A stretch of 64,000 nt of DNA from Centroberyx gerrardi (Eukaryota > Chordata > Actinopteri > Beryciformes > Berycidae), in assembly GCF_048128805.1 (NCBI RefSeq), contig NC_135999.1:19656190-19720189 (forward strand), given 5' to 3'. How positions within the stretch are numbered: the first letter of the stretch is position 1; every line of letters begins with the position of its first letter. Shown here in pieces: positions 23,861-64,000 of the stretch. A program made the position numbers and the translations under genes. Under the pieces are notes generated by a model. It was not told the DNA's origin. It was given only the letters and a program-made list of their open reading frames with translations, and searched no databases.

Positions 23861-24510
23861 AAAGGGGGCGAGAGAGAGAGCAGAGAAATGGAGGCCCAAC
23901 ATCATACTGCAAAATGCTAAATGATACTAATTCAAATGTATGGAATTGATTATTGCCTTATGCTTTGTCATTGTACTGTGTTTTAACATTTCAAATAAGA
24001 ATTCAGAAATTCAAAGGATGCCTCATTGACAGACAAACGTGGGTGGGGTCCTTGAGACGCCCAGCGTTATCTGAAGTGTACAATTGCCAATTATACCCTT
24101 AAGATACACACTATGCACTATAATTTTCCCTAAAAAACCCTGTGCACTCTATATTAACATATGTTTCATAAATCAACTGAAATCTTTGTGTCAAGGCAAG
24201 GTCCAAACAATCATTGTGAAGATTTAAAATCTTTCAATAATCCTCAACAAGATTATAAACTGTAGAACAGTGTGGGTCTTCCCCTTGTCACGCTTTTTTA
24301 AAATTTCCCTATGATGTTATTGATTTTTTACCTTCATCACTATCTCACCTTTGCCTGACAATGACAGCTGCTCTAATGTGATGGATTTGTGTGAGTAGTT
24401 GATTGATCATTTGTGTGCATAGTGTGAGTGCTGTGACAGTGTTTATTATCATATTTAATTTGATCTTAACTATAGCTGCTTCAATAAACTTTTTCAATGC
24501 ATTGAATTTC
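23861..24510 (+). other. as3mt: as3mt 3' UTR (inferred)
   Basis: From the stop through an AATAAA at 24483-24488. A GA-rich stretch follows the stop directly (23866-23888). The rest is AT-rich with no coding signal. Confidence 0.6.
24483..24488 (+). terminator. as3mt: poly(A) signal AATAAA for as3mt
   Basis: Canonical hexamer about 620 bases after the as3mt stop. Confidence 0.6.
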
Positions 24511-25365
24511 CTATTTTAACAAGTATATTATTATTTTTCTGGGTGAAATCGTGGACTCTTTTGCGCCAGACTTCTTGTATGGAGTGCTTTTAAGCATGGC
24601 ACAAAACGAGGGGAAGCTACATAATGTGATTAACAAGTACATGTAGAACAAGCATAGTAGGCCTACACATGGGTGTGTCATTTAAACACACCTGTCTTCT
24701 TTGGGACAACATACATTTGTGTTACTTGTCCACACAAGATGGTAATAACATGTTAAAATGTATTGTCATTAACATAGCATGTTTTCTTGAGAAGTAACAC
24801 ATATGTATGTTGTCCCAAAGAATACACTATTGCACTACTGCAGTATTGAACTATTGGCCACTGATAATTAGTCAGCAATACCTTGTGTAATATTATGCTA
24901 TAGGGAAGATAGTTTTGAGTCTCTGGATGAGGATAAAGGCGCATCAACTCGTCCCACGGCTGAATCAAATTCTGACTCAACACGTCCATCATGTACAGTA
25001 CATTGGATGCCTCCTATAGTAGAATATATCTTAAAAAGTCACGAGGAGAGTCCTGTCTTTCTCTCTTGACATGAGGTACCCTTGTTTTGGAATTTGATTC
25101 GCTGAAGAGGCTGTGAACTCCCCGCCCACCGGTCAACTGCGCCGCCGGATTGGATGCCGCCGTCGCCTGTCTCGGGGACATCAGGGGAGGCACGAGTTCG
25201 CCCATAGCCTGCGCTCGGGAGTCATCAGTATCGGACGCGTAGTGGAAACAAGCAGGTCCCGATGCACAAGTCACGGCAACCCTCGGCGGAGATGAAGGCG
25301 GACTCCGATTGGCTCTGATTTTTAAAAGCCTTTTTCATTCAGGAGGTTGGTTGCCCGTTATCAAT
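24511..25365 (+). promoter_or_regulatory. cnnm2: as3mt-cnnm2 intergenic region, CpG-rich cnnm2 promoter and leader
   Basis: 24511-25090 is ordinary AT-rich DNA. From about 25100 to 25310 the sequence turns strongly CpG-rich (for example gcgccgccggattggatgccg), with an inverted CCAAT (attgg) at about 25149 and another near 25308. This looks like a CpG-island promoter that continues into the GC-rich first exon. The transcription start cannot be read from sequence alone. Confidence 0.6.
25262..25318 (+). other. Upstream open reading frame (18 codons) in the cnnm2 leader
   Basis: ATG at 25262 with a second in-frame ATG at 25292 and TGA at 25316-25318, out of frame with cnnm2 and ending 47 bases before its ATG. 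Whether it is in the mature leader depends on the transcription start, which is unknown. Confidence 0.5.
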
Positions 25366-55498
<30,133 letters not shown>

Positions 55499-56697
55499 CC
55501 CCCGTCGAGCCTGGTGGAGACTGGGCGGACGGGGGGGGGGGCAGGAGAGGAGGAGGAGCCCAGTCGAGGTCCGTGGGCCGAAAGCTAACATCTCTGGCCC
55601 CCCTCCCGCCCAGAACCTCCACCCCGCCTCATGGACAAACATGGAGGGGTGGCGTAGATGGAGATGAGGGAAAGGGTGGGGGTGGAGCGAGGGTTCTGCT
55701 CCAACCAACAGCCCCCAGTCAGTGAGACCCTTTCACAGAGGGGCAGTGGGGACGAGGGGTGCTGGGGTGCTGGGGTGCTGGGGTCCCCCCCTCCCCCCCC
55801 CCCCACCTGAACACTGTCACAATCCCTACTGTACAACATCCTCTTACAGAGGGTGCGCTTGGACAATACTTGTGACTGAGCTTCTTTTTTGGGACAATCC
55901 AACTACTTTCATAGCGGTGACTTGGACCAGCGGACAGCGGTGTGCATGCAAACCCCCATCCCTTTCCCTTACACACACACACACACACATACATCAAAAC
56001 ACATGCAACACACAGAACACACACCGTACCTTCTCCTCAGGCCAAAGACTTTGGTCCCCCCTTATGACACTGGACACCTATTTGCACACACACACATGCA
56101 TACACATTCAAGCAATACACACATATGCAAACATACACATATTCCTATTCACACACAAATGCAACTTCCCACCTGTGCATTTTTCAGGGAGGCTCAGTTG
56201 ACTGTTGATCCCAATGACGAGGACTCACAAACAGGCACCCAAACAAGCAGAGAGCAATGGTTAGTCAAAGACTGTACCAAATACCGCTTTGAAAGAAACC
56301 ATTAAACCATGAACCAAGAATGTTTTCCTGTATTTATTTATTTTATAATAATGTATGTATATATGTATGCGTGGAGACAGGTATGACATAAACTGGCATA
56401 CAAACATGCATGAGCATGTACACAGACGTTTGTGTGGGGTACACATGTCATATCAAAAAGACATGCTACATATATAGAGATACACATACATTTATGTATA
56501 TGAATAGGTGAGGGTCTTTTACAGATATGTATATTACAGATCTTGTTATTTTTACTATTATCCTAAATCAGGCTTATGGTACAGTATCTTTTTCACCTTT
56601 TTAAAAAAAAATCACACTATTGCCTTTAAGATAAATCATATAATTAATTATTTTAACAAAGTGCAATGAACCACAGTTTATTTAAGAGATGATTATG

Positions 56698-56703
56698 AAT
56701 AAA
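56698..56703 (+). terminator. cnnm2: candidate proximal poly(A) signal for cnnm2
   Basis: AATAAA followed by an A run, about 1.2 kb after the stop. The A run makes it a possible site of internal oligo(dT) priming as well. Confidence 0.35.
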
Positions 56704-56823
56704 AAAAATCACTGTATTATAAATTGACAGATATATTTGTATGTATGTACTGTATGTTTATGTATATTTGTTTTTGAAGAATGCTAAGCTGCAGCCATCC
56801 ACAAGCAAAATTGTTCTTAGTCA

Positions 56824-56825
<2 letters not shown>

Positions 56826-56889
<64 letters not shown>

Positions 56890-56913
56890 CTCTCTCTCTT
56901 TCTCTCTCTCTCT
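56826..56913. repeat. (TC)n microsatellite
   Basis: Long TC tract with TGTCGC and TTTC interruptions in the cnnm2 3' flank. Confidence 0.95.
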
Positions 56914-58567
56914 TTATGTTTTATGTATGATCATACATCCTTTGACCTCAAATGCAACTTCAATTATATTTTGATATGGGAGTTATGGCTCCTGAAAACT
57001 ACTTAGACTTGTCTACAACAATGTAGTGCAGGGGATTTTGTTGGGCGGGTGGGGGGGTGGGGTTGTATGAAAGTGCTGACTTGGCACTTATGCATGTGGA
57101 GGTATGTGTCTTATTTTTTTTTTTGCCAATTTTACAAATAATCAAACTTGATAATTGCACAGTATTAATGACCTCATCTAACATGTTGAGCATCATCAAC
57201 TTCACAAAAAGCAACCTCGACATTAAACATGTCCATGAATGATACAGAGCTATTCTCTTCCACTGTTTATGTGTCGGTTTGTGTGTATGTGTGTGTGTGT
57301 ACAGTACATGTGTGAGTGCGTGCGCATGCGTGCATGTGTCAGACTTCATTCAGTCACTTCCACCTTAGAGTAAGTCTATTTCTTCAGAGTTTGCATAGGC
57401 TGTTTTTTTTTTGACATCAGTAAATTTGAGTGAAACAGGATTTAAGGGCGTCCACTCTGTTTGTTTTCAACACATCCCGTTAAATTTTGGTTCCCATCAC
57501 AATGCAGATCATAAATTCTGAGGAAATCTTTTGTAACTCTAAAGTATTGTTCATGGCTGCTGTATTGTATAAAAGTAGGCCACTTTTAAATAGAAACATT
57601 TTTTTATTGTTTTCCTATTTTATGACATATTAATGCATGTCTGTTTCTCTCATAATTTCCCAAACCCACAATGACATTATTCTTTTTGAACATTTTGTTG
57701 CTATATTAACGTCTGCGCTTATTATATTACCTCATAAAGACAGGAATGGGTTTTAAAACACTTGCTAATGCTTATGCTAATGCAAATTTGCCTGTAGGCT
57801 ACATGATTTCCTAGCATAGAATAATTCTGTTTACTTCATATGTGTAGCAGCCTAGACTGTAACTCTTAAGTATTTAGGTGTTTTGATTCCAGCTCCAAGC
57901 ACACATATTTGAGTGTAATTCATATTTTACAAATCCTCCATAGACACTGCCTGTTAACATGATGCATATTTAGGCAGTTTGCTTGTCACCTTATTGGTAA
58001 TATCAATGTCCCTAAAGTTGGATTTATCATTATGCATTTTTTTGATATTCGATTGCAACTTGTAACCACTGGTGGTCGCTGTTTCCATATGTGTCTCAAT
58101 GTGTGTGTGTGTGTGACAACCTTTGAGAGCACACATGGACGAGCAACCCTTCCATCTGTTCAACCATGAGGGCATCCCTGTTGTATAACCACACATATAA
58201 TACACCTACAATGTTTGCAGTTGTTTTTTGCTGTTGTTTACTGTTTACTTGTAAGTGCTCCTATGCATCGGGCGAGCTCTGCCTCGCAGGGACAATCACT
58301 CCAGAGATAAAGCAATGAAATCATGATATTGTAAGATTGTACTTGTGAACTTCGCTTCATACTCATATGCCTTGCAGCCCAGTGGATCTGAGTGCCTGAC
58401 ATAAGAACGAGAAGCGTGATGACAATTTAAAAGTCTATACACACAACAGGAATAACTGGGTTTAAGGATGTGAAACTGAGCGGCTGACTGTAAATTACAC
58501 AGGTCATTGTATACAGTGTAGGCTGGTGGCAGTGAAAGAAATGTGACTCAGACTGTTATACACCACA

Positions 58568-58641
58568 CCACACCACACACACACACAGACTCTCTCTGTC
58601 TCTCTCTCTCTCTCTAACACACACACACACACACACACACA
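58568..58641. repeat. (CA)n-(TC)n-(CA)n compound microsatellite
   Basis: CACAC-type units, a TC block, then about 13 CA units. Confidence 0.95.
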
Positions 58642-58827
58642 CCATCCTCAGAGCATCATCCTTCAGCTATGTGAATGCTTTGCCTGTGCTCCACCCTGTT
58701 TTTTTAATGTCATGCTCTCTTGTCCATCCCAATGCTGCTACTGTACCTGTGCGCTGTCCTTAATGCCACCTTGTCACTGCTTCAACCTGAAGACAACATT
58801 CCCATTGCCTCCTCCAGCTGGTGGTAC

Positions 58828-58833
58828 AATAAA
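58828..58833 (+). terminator. cnnm2: candidate poly(A) signal for cnnm2
   Basis: AATAAA in the sequence ACAATAAAAAGTG, about 3.3 kb after the stop. Confidence 0.35.
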
Positions 58834-59607
58834 AAGTGAATGATTAACAGAACGACAGTTGGTGGCTGAATGTGCTATGTCTACTACAGAACAGTGTTTT
58901 TTAAGTTTTTTCTCTGGGTCCCGCCTTTTAAAAAAAAAAAAAAAACCAGGAAAACTGCACCACTTTTAGGCTACCAACAGCCCACAGTATTTTAATCAGG
59001 TCATTATATATTGCAGAGGCTTTGGAAGGCTTTAGCAATATAACCAGTCAGTAGCTGTATATGAATTTCCTCTGAATAATTTTTGCACCCATTTTACTCA
59101 AACTAAATACTAACACTCACACCAAAATAGCTGTTAAGGCCACAAGCAAGTAATAACTCTCAAATGAAGCAGGCTGAAAAACCGCTGACAGGCCAGAAAG
59201 GCCAGATAAGTTATTCTGTGTCATTAATAAATAAATAATATGAATTCAATCCAAGATGACATATTTTACAAAAGATAAATATATATATATATTTTGAGTG
59301 TTTGCTGGTCCCAAACCATTCCTCTCACTGACTGAGAGGTTAGCAGTTATGCAGCGCTGACATGAGGCACAGTGCTGAGTCAGGAAACGGCTGTTGCTGC
59401 ATACATTCCCTCTTGAAGTGTAAGCATGGCTTGTGTGTGTGTGTGTGTGCGCCAACACTGTATAGCTTTGAAGAACCATTAAATTATATGGTCTTTCAGC
59501 TCTAATGTCATTGTGTGTATCTGTATGTCTAATCAGCACATTGTCCTTTATATTGTGCTATAGAGTGTGAAGTTCATTTTTGTCTAAGGATCTAATCCAT
59601 ACATTCC

Positions 59608-59613
59608 AATAAA
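59608..59613 (+). terminator. cnnm2: candidate distal poly(A) signal for cnnm2
   Basis: AATAAA about 4.1 kb after the stop and about 430 bases before the inferred nt5c2 3' end on the other strand. Confidence 0.35.
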
Positions 59614-60039
59614 ATCTCACTTGTTACAGAATATAATATATATATAAAAGTTGTACATGCCTGATCAGTGAACCCAGGATAACTGGTTGGTATGGGAGAA
59701 GACAAATTCCCAATACTTGCATATCATTTCTGTTAGAATTGGCTGAATGATTTTTTTCTCCTGTGTCACAATCCATAATTAATGAAGCTGATATTGTAGT
59801 GCTTGTATTTTATCACACAGATTGTTGATCATTCTTCTTGAACATAAATTGTAACAGCCATACATCCACCATGAGATGCAGTTTTAACGTGAGTCATTAC
59901 AAAAGACTTAGGACAATGGAAATATCAACCCCTAGCAGAAGTACCAAGTGCTTCTCACCCTTTGTCTTTGTGTTGGGTCAACATGACATGACATGCATCA
60001 TTATGCAACAGCAAAATGTTATTAACAAGACACACACAG

Positions 60040-63000
60040 TAAATTATGAAAAATTAGCTTTATTGTACATTTTTTATGTAATTTCTCATTTACATTTTGT
60101 AATGTACAGTCTGTTGAATAATTCTGGAAACAAAAAACTATTCAAAAGAACATGAAGTGATATGCACAAAACAAAAGATTACTGTAATTAAAATAACTGA
60201 ATGACAACGGTTTTGGCGGGTCTGGGCATCCTAAAAATGGATAAAAATCTTCTCAAGCATTGCAACCTGTTTGCCAGGTTTTAGTTAGCTGAGAGTCCGA
60301 GCTACAGACTCCTGTGATACTGTATAAAATAGTTTCTGAAATAACAACAAAAATGTTATTGGAGAAAAAGAAAAAAAAGGATATGGAAATGGAAAGGCCA
60401 ATTTACAATACTGTAAACCAAGACCATTTAAAAACAACAGGTTAGAAAAAATAAAATAAAAATCCCACAGCGTTGATTACAAGTGCCATTTCTTATTTAA
60501 GGTACTCAACATGCTATTCACATTTCCCTTCATTGCATTTTCTCTCCAAGTCGTATGCAGGTTGCCATTTTTTTTGTTGTTGTTGTAGAAATTACAATGT
60601 CTACTGTCAAAAAGCATCTGCTAAAAAAGATGCAGTCTACATAGAAGTCTAACCAAAACTACCCTAACAACCTTGGCACAACGGATATGCTTGTATTAGT
60701 CAAACCGTAGAATTTCCACATGCATATGCACTGTACTGGACTGCTAAAAAAAAAAATTTAAATACAAAAATGAATGGCCAACTATTTATTATGAGCAATG
60801 CAGCTGCCTCATGTAGTAGCATATCCAGTTATTTTAGATTAAAAAAAAAAAAAAAAAAATCAAAACTAAGAATACAAATATTTCACGGAGTTATATAAAA
60901 AATTATACTGAACTGCTCTAATATATTTCTCTCTACTAGATTCTACTCATTAAATCATCACATAGAGTTGCAGTTAAACTTACACACAGACTCATTCAGC
61001 TCTTCTTCACTCCTTGTCAACCCAAACTAAAATTATGCAAATAGCAGACTGCATGTTCCTTCCCTTTCTTGGCCCAAATCAACAGGCCAATCAAACACCT
61101 ACAAGACTAAATTACACCATGACAAGACTAAATACAAAGTGATGACAGTTAACTTATAGCATACACTGGATATTGAAAAAAAGGGAAAAAAAAAAAAAGT
61201 CAGAAGTCACCTACTCCACCTAAAGTTCCTGGCAGTTCCCTTGTCGTGCTTTACAACCTACTGCATACCATCGTTGAGGATATATTTCGACACGTGCGTC
61301 AAAAGCGCACATGTAGATGTGGCAAGGATATCTGGGTTATGTTTAATAAGCGTAAAGTGCCAGGATGTTTTGTGTGTTTTTGTTGACCTGTAAAGTTCAA
61401 AGCAATGTGAAGCCAAGGGTTCAAACTTGAAAAGTCATCATTCCAGTTTAGAACTAGTAAACGTAACAAAGCTAGAACCAACACTTTAATGGCACGGACT
61501 CGTCACAGTGTTTAGAAGTCCAAATACAGAATACTGTACACATTCCTCCAGTATCACAGCCTCTACTAATCCCCACAATCTCTGCCGACCCTCAGCCACT
61601 TCTCCCCCGCAGGACGAAGCCGACCTCCCTGGGTAGGCCCCTAAGCCAAGGAGATATGTTAAAAGTCGCATCCTTGTAGCCTGGTAGACCTAAACTCTAT
61701 ACATCCTAAAAAAGCCTCGACTATAATGTACAAGACCACACCACACAGGCCACCAATGATCAGTTTCCTCTTTGCATACCAAGGCCACTTGCTCCTATAT
61801 TACACGCTCTTGCTTTAAAAGCACACACTTGACAAAATCACTTCACACATCTCGGGATCTTGGACGTGGCTTGAGCCGAACAGACCTGCCTAGAATATTC
61901 CAAAGATTTTCTGAATTAGTCAAATGCATACTCAAGTTTCAACTTTCCTACATAACCAAAATAACAAAAATGTGCTGCACATCGTTTGTTTCTATACCTT
62001 TTTGTACATAGCATTTGCACAGTAGGAGTCTCACCATGACAGTACAAGGCAGAAATTCACCTGATGGCTTGTGATGCTATTTACAGTAGCACTACTGTAC
62101 TTCAAGGTTGTCATAGAGACTATCAGCATAGCATAGTTACTCTGTCCTCACTGTTGCTTGGTAACAATGCTCACATTTCAAAATGTCAGTTGAACAGCCA
62201 CTCACACCACAGTATGTTTTTTTAACCAAACTTCATAGAAAATGTTTGTGGTATTGATCTGTCGAACGCTGACACAGTCATCCATAATCAGACTTGTGCT
62301 TTGTGTGTCCCACATGTACACAACTCCTGTGCTTCAGTTAGTACAATGGATCCTTAGCTTACAATCATTCAGGATGCTACTGTGCAAGTCTACTTTGGCA
62401 GAGAACAGACAGATATGACACAAACACACATCCTTACATACTTGCACAAGTTACAACAAAGTTATTCCTGTGTAACTTCTGTAACTTCTCAACCTCTATC
62501 AAAAAAACAGACAAAATGAAACAAAACAGATGAAAATTGGACCGTCGTTCCCACAAAAACACATTCTAATAGTTCACTATAATGCGCACGCTCTTTCAGT
62601 GCCATACCTGAAATGTGTTTCTCATTTCGATGGGATAACAGCAACAGTATAGTAATAATGTGCATACTGTTTTGGCAAGGCTAGTCTGTCATAAAATTAA
62701 ACATTCAAACTACAGTATATTGGCCATCTACATGATGGTTTACAATGTAAATGTAACCACAACTATTTAGTCCACCACCAGTTTTTACAAAAGTCAGCAT
62801 AAGAAAGGTAGTGAAAAATAGTGTCTAACATTTACTTGAGTGTGTATTCTGTCTGCCTGACGGGACAAACAATATATAAATCTAGAACAAAATTTTGCTT
62901 CACCCACTTTTCATAAGGTCCACTAATAGAACTATTTTCCCCACAAAAATCAATTAAAAAAAAAACAGTGATTTTCTTTTCAATATGAAACTAGGAAAGG

Positions 63001-63267
63001 TTGAGTTTAGAGGACCAAGCATGCATACAGTCTTCAGATAGTCATATGATCTCGCTAGCTCTTGGTCCTTTATGCTTCTCTTCAGAAATCTCCAGTATAT
63101 GTCTGTTTGTGTGTGTATGTGTGTGTGTGTCTGTGTGTGTACAGACACACACAGACACACACACTGGAGACGGATGTCCTCCCTACCTCCTCTTGAGAGA
63201 GAACGCCACCTAACTTCACTGGGTAACCTAAGAAGGCAGGAACTGGAATATGGCTCTCCACCCCATT
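60040..63267 (-). other. nt5c2: nt5c2 3' UTR (inferred)
   Basis: On the minus strand the sequence after the nt5c2 stop runs about 3.2 kb to a canonical AATAAA at 60059-60064. It is T-rich on the minus strand, free of coding exons, and has a TG/CA repeat near 63108-63165. Length is inferred from the hexamer only. Confidence 0.55.
60059..60064 (-). terminator. nt5c2: poly(A) signal AATAAA for nt5c2
   Basis: TTTATT on the plus strand, AATAAA on the minus strand, about 3.2 kb after the nt5c2 stop. Confidence 0.55.
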
Positions 63268-64000
63268 TTACTCTTCTTCCTCTTCCTCCTCGTCATCGTC
63301 CTCATCGTGGCAGTGAGTGATCTCCTGGGGAGTCTGGGGGAACAGGTTGGGAGGTTTGATCTCGCTGATGGAGCGCGTCAGCTGGTTGCGCTTGCACTCG
63401 AGGTCCTTGCAGTCGCTGCAGTGGGAGCGGTTGCGCGTGGCCAGTGGCGACTCTGCGTCTATGTCCACATGGGTGTGTTCCACCGTCGACTCGTGGGGCA
63501 TCTGGGGAGAAGGAAGGAGAGGGTGAGAGGAGAAGACAGGAGGATGAGATAAGAGAGGGGGCAAGGCATTGAGAAGGGACCACCAAAAGAAATATCTGAG
63601 TGGTTCATGTTGATCAGCAAGTATTCCGGAGAGTCATTCCACTTTGATACTGGTATTGAATATTGGGCTGCCACTGGGCTAAAGTAGGATATTTGAGAAT
63701 TTCTCCAATGCAAAATCCTTGCAAAAAATGTCAGAAATTACCGTTAGATGTCTCTAATAGAGAAAAAATATTTTATCAGAAATATTTTAGTCCAATGACC
63801 CTAGACTAACATCTAATGAACTTAGACTTTTGTTCAATCACCTTTGACAGCTAATTAACTTTATATTTATTATTAGCCAATATTTAAATATTTGAATCAG
63901 TAAAGCCAGTGAAGAAGTGAGTCTGAGAATCTCTGAGGGTGTGAGGGTCATTCAGCTCACTCACCAGTACATGTGCGGCTCTGAAGAGGTAGCTGAAGGG
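63268..64000 (-). CDS. nt5c2: Cytosolic purine 5'-nucleotidase (cN-II), C-terminal exons only
   Basis: Two minus-strand coding pieces are present: the end of an exon at 63965-64000 ([12 protein letters not shown]) and the last exon at 63268-63501 (77 codons plus TAA), joined at phase 0 by a GTGAGT donor and a CTCCCCAG acceptor. NT5C2 is a HAD-family cytosolic enzyme that dephosphorylates IMP and GMP and also transfers phosphate between nucleosides. The piece here is the non-catalytic tail. It opens [13 protein letters not shown], has the [18 protein letters not shown] segment and ends in DEDDD followed by seven Glu, as in human. Its middle (residues [13 protein letters not shown] of the last exon) is more Cys-rich than human. 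The catalytic part lies to the right of the window. The gene is convergent with cnnm2. Confidence 0.95.
63502..63964 (-). other. nt5c2: nt5c2 last intron
   Basis: GTGAGT to CCAG on the minus strand. An open frame extends from the last exon back through the acceptor but has no family support there. Nothing else recognised. Confidence 0.85.

Larger units (their letters stand above)
55499..59630 (+). other. cnnm2: cnnm2 3' UTR and flank
   Basis: Sequence after the stop is G/C-rich to about 55810, then holds CA repeats (55974-56030, 56080-56160) and AT-rich DNA. AATAAA hexamers at 56698, 58828 and 59608 allow 3' UTRs of about 1.2, 3.3 or 4.1 kb. No further coding exon is recognisable. Confidence 0.5.

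Noticed and set aside
25309-25365. N-terminal extension of CNNM2 from a TTG codon at 25309
   Set aside because: Non-ATG start with no family support. The ATG at 25366 has a good context.

Overview
The window is nuclear DNA from a ray-finned fish, almost certainly a teleost. It has split genes with GT-AG introns, many (TG)n, (TC)n and GATA microsatellites, short inverted-repeat DNA transposons and tRNA-derived SINE remnants. The five protein-coding genes follow the order of vertebrate chromosome segments related to human 10q24. I can see no prokaryotic, viral or CRISPR-type system here. The unusual features lie in splicing architecture, duplications and mobile-element insertions.

Layout. 732-3052 (+): the last three coding exons of poll (DNA polymerase lambda), whose 5' part lies outside the window. 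4126-15538 (+): wbp1l (WW-domain-binding protein 1-like), four coding exons and a long 3' UTR that probably ends near 18,660. 19065-23860 (+): complete as3mt (arsenite methyltransferase), 11 exons, 378 aa. 25366-55498 (+): complete cnnm2 (Mg transport mediator), 8 exons, 850 aa, with a 20 kb first intron and a possibly 4 kb 3' UTR. 63268-64000 (-): the last exon and the end of the penultimate exon of nt5c2 (cytosolic 5'-nucleotidase II), converging on cnnm2, with a 3' UTR that probably reaches about 60,040.

Splice junctions were placed by hand. Each was required to keep the reading frame and to match the recalled human protein across the junction. The as3mt and cnnm2 models close perfectly in frame. 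The wbp1l model is firm except for its first exon, which has two alternatives.

The genes do not form an operon-like pathway. They are a conserved synteny block: wbp1l (membrane adaptor for WW/NEDD4-type ligases), as3mt (arsenic detoxification), cnnm2 (Mg homeostasis) and nt5c2 (purine nucleotide turnover), with poll (DNA repair) placed beside them. Human CYP17A1 and BORCS7 normally lie between WBP1L and AS3MT. I find neither in the 3.5 kb between the fish genes.

Points most worth a second look: a (GT)18 tract that replaces the polypyrimidine tract of cnnm2 exon 2; a GC-AG intron in cnnm2; a ~500 bp direct duplication flanking wbp1l exon 4; a 53-bp mosaic in cnnm2 intron 7 that looks like templated insertion; a hAT-type element with a perfect 8-bp target duplication ending 56 bp before the last cnnm2 exon; and alternative N-termini for wbp1l.
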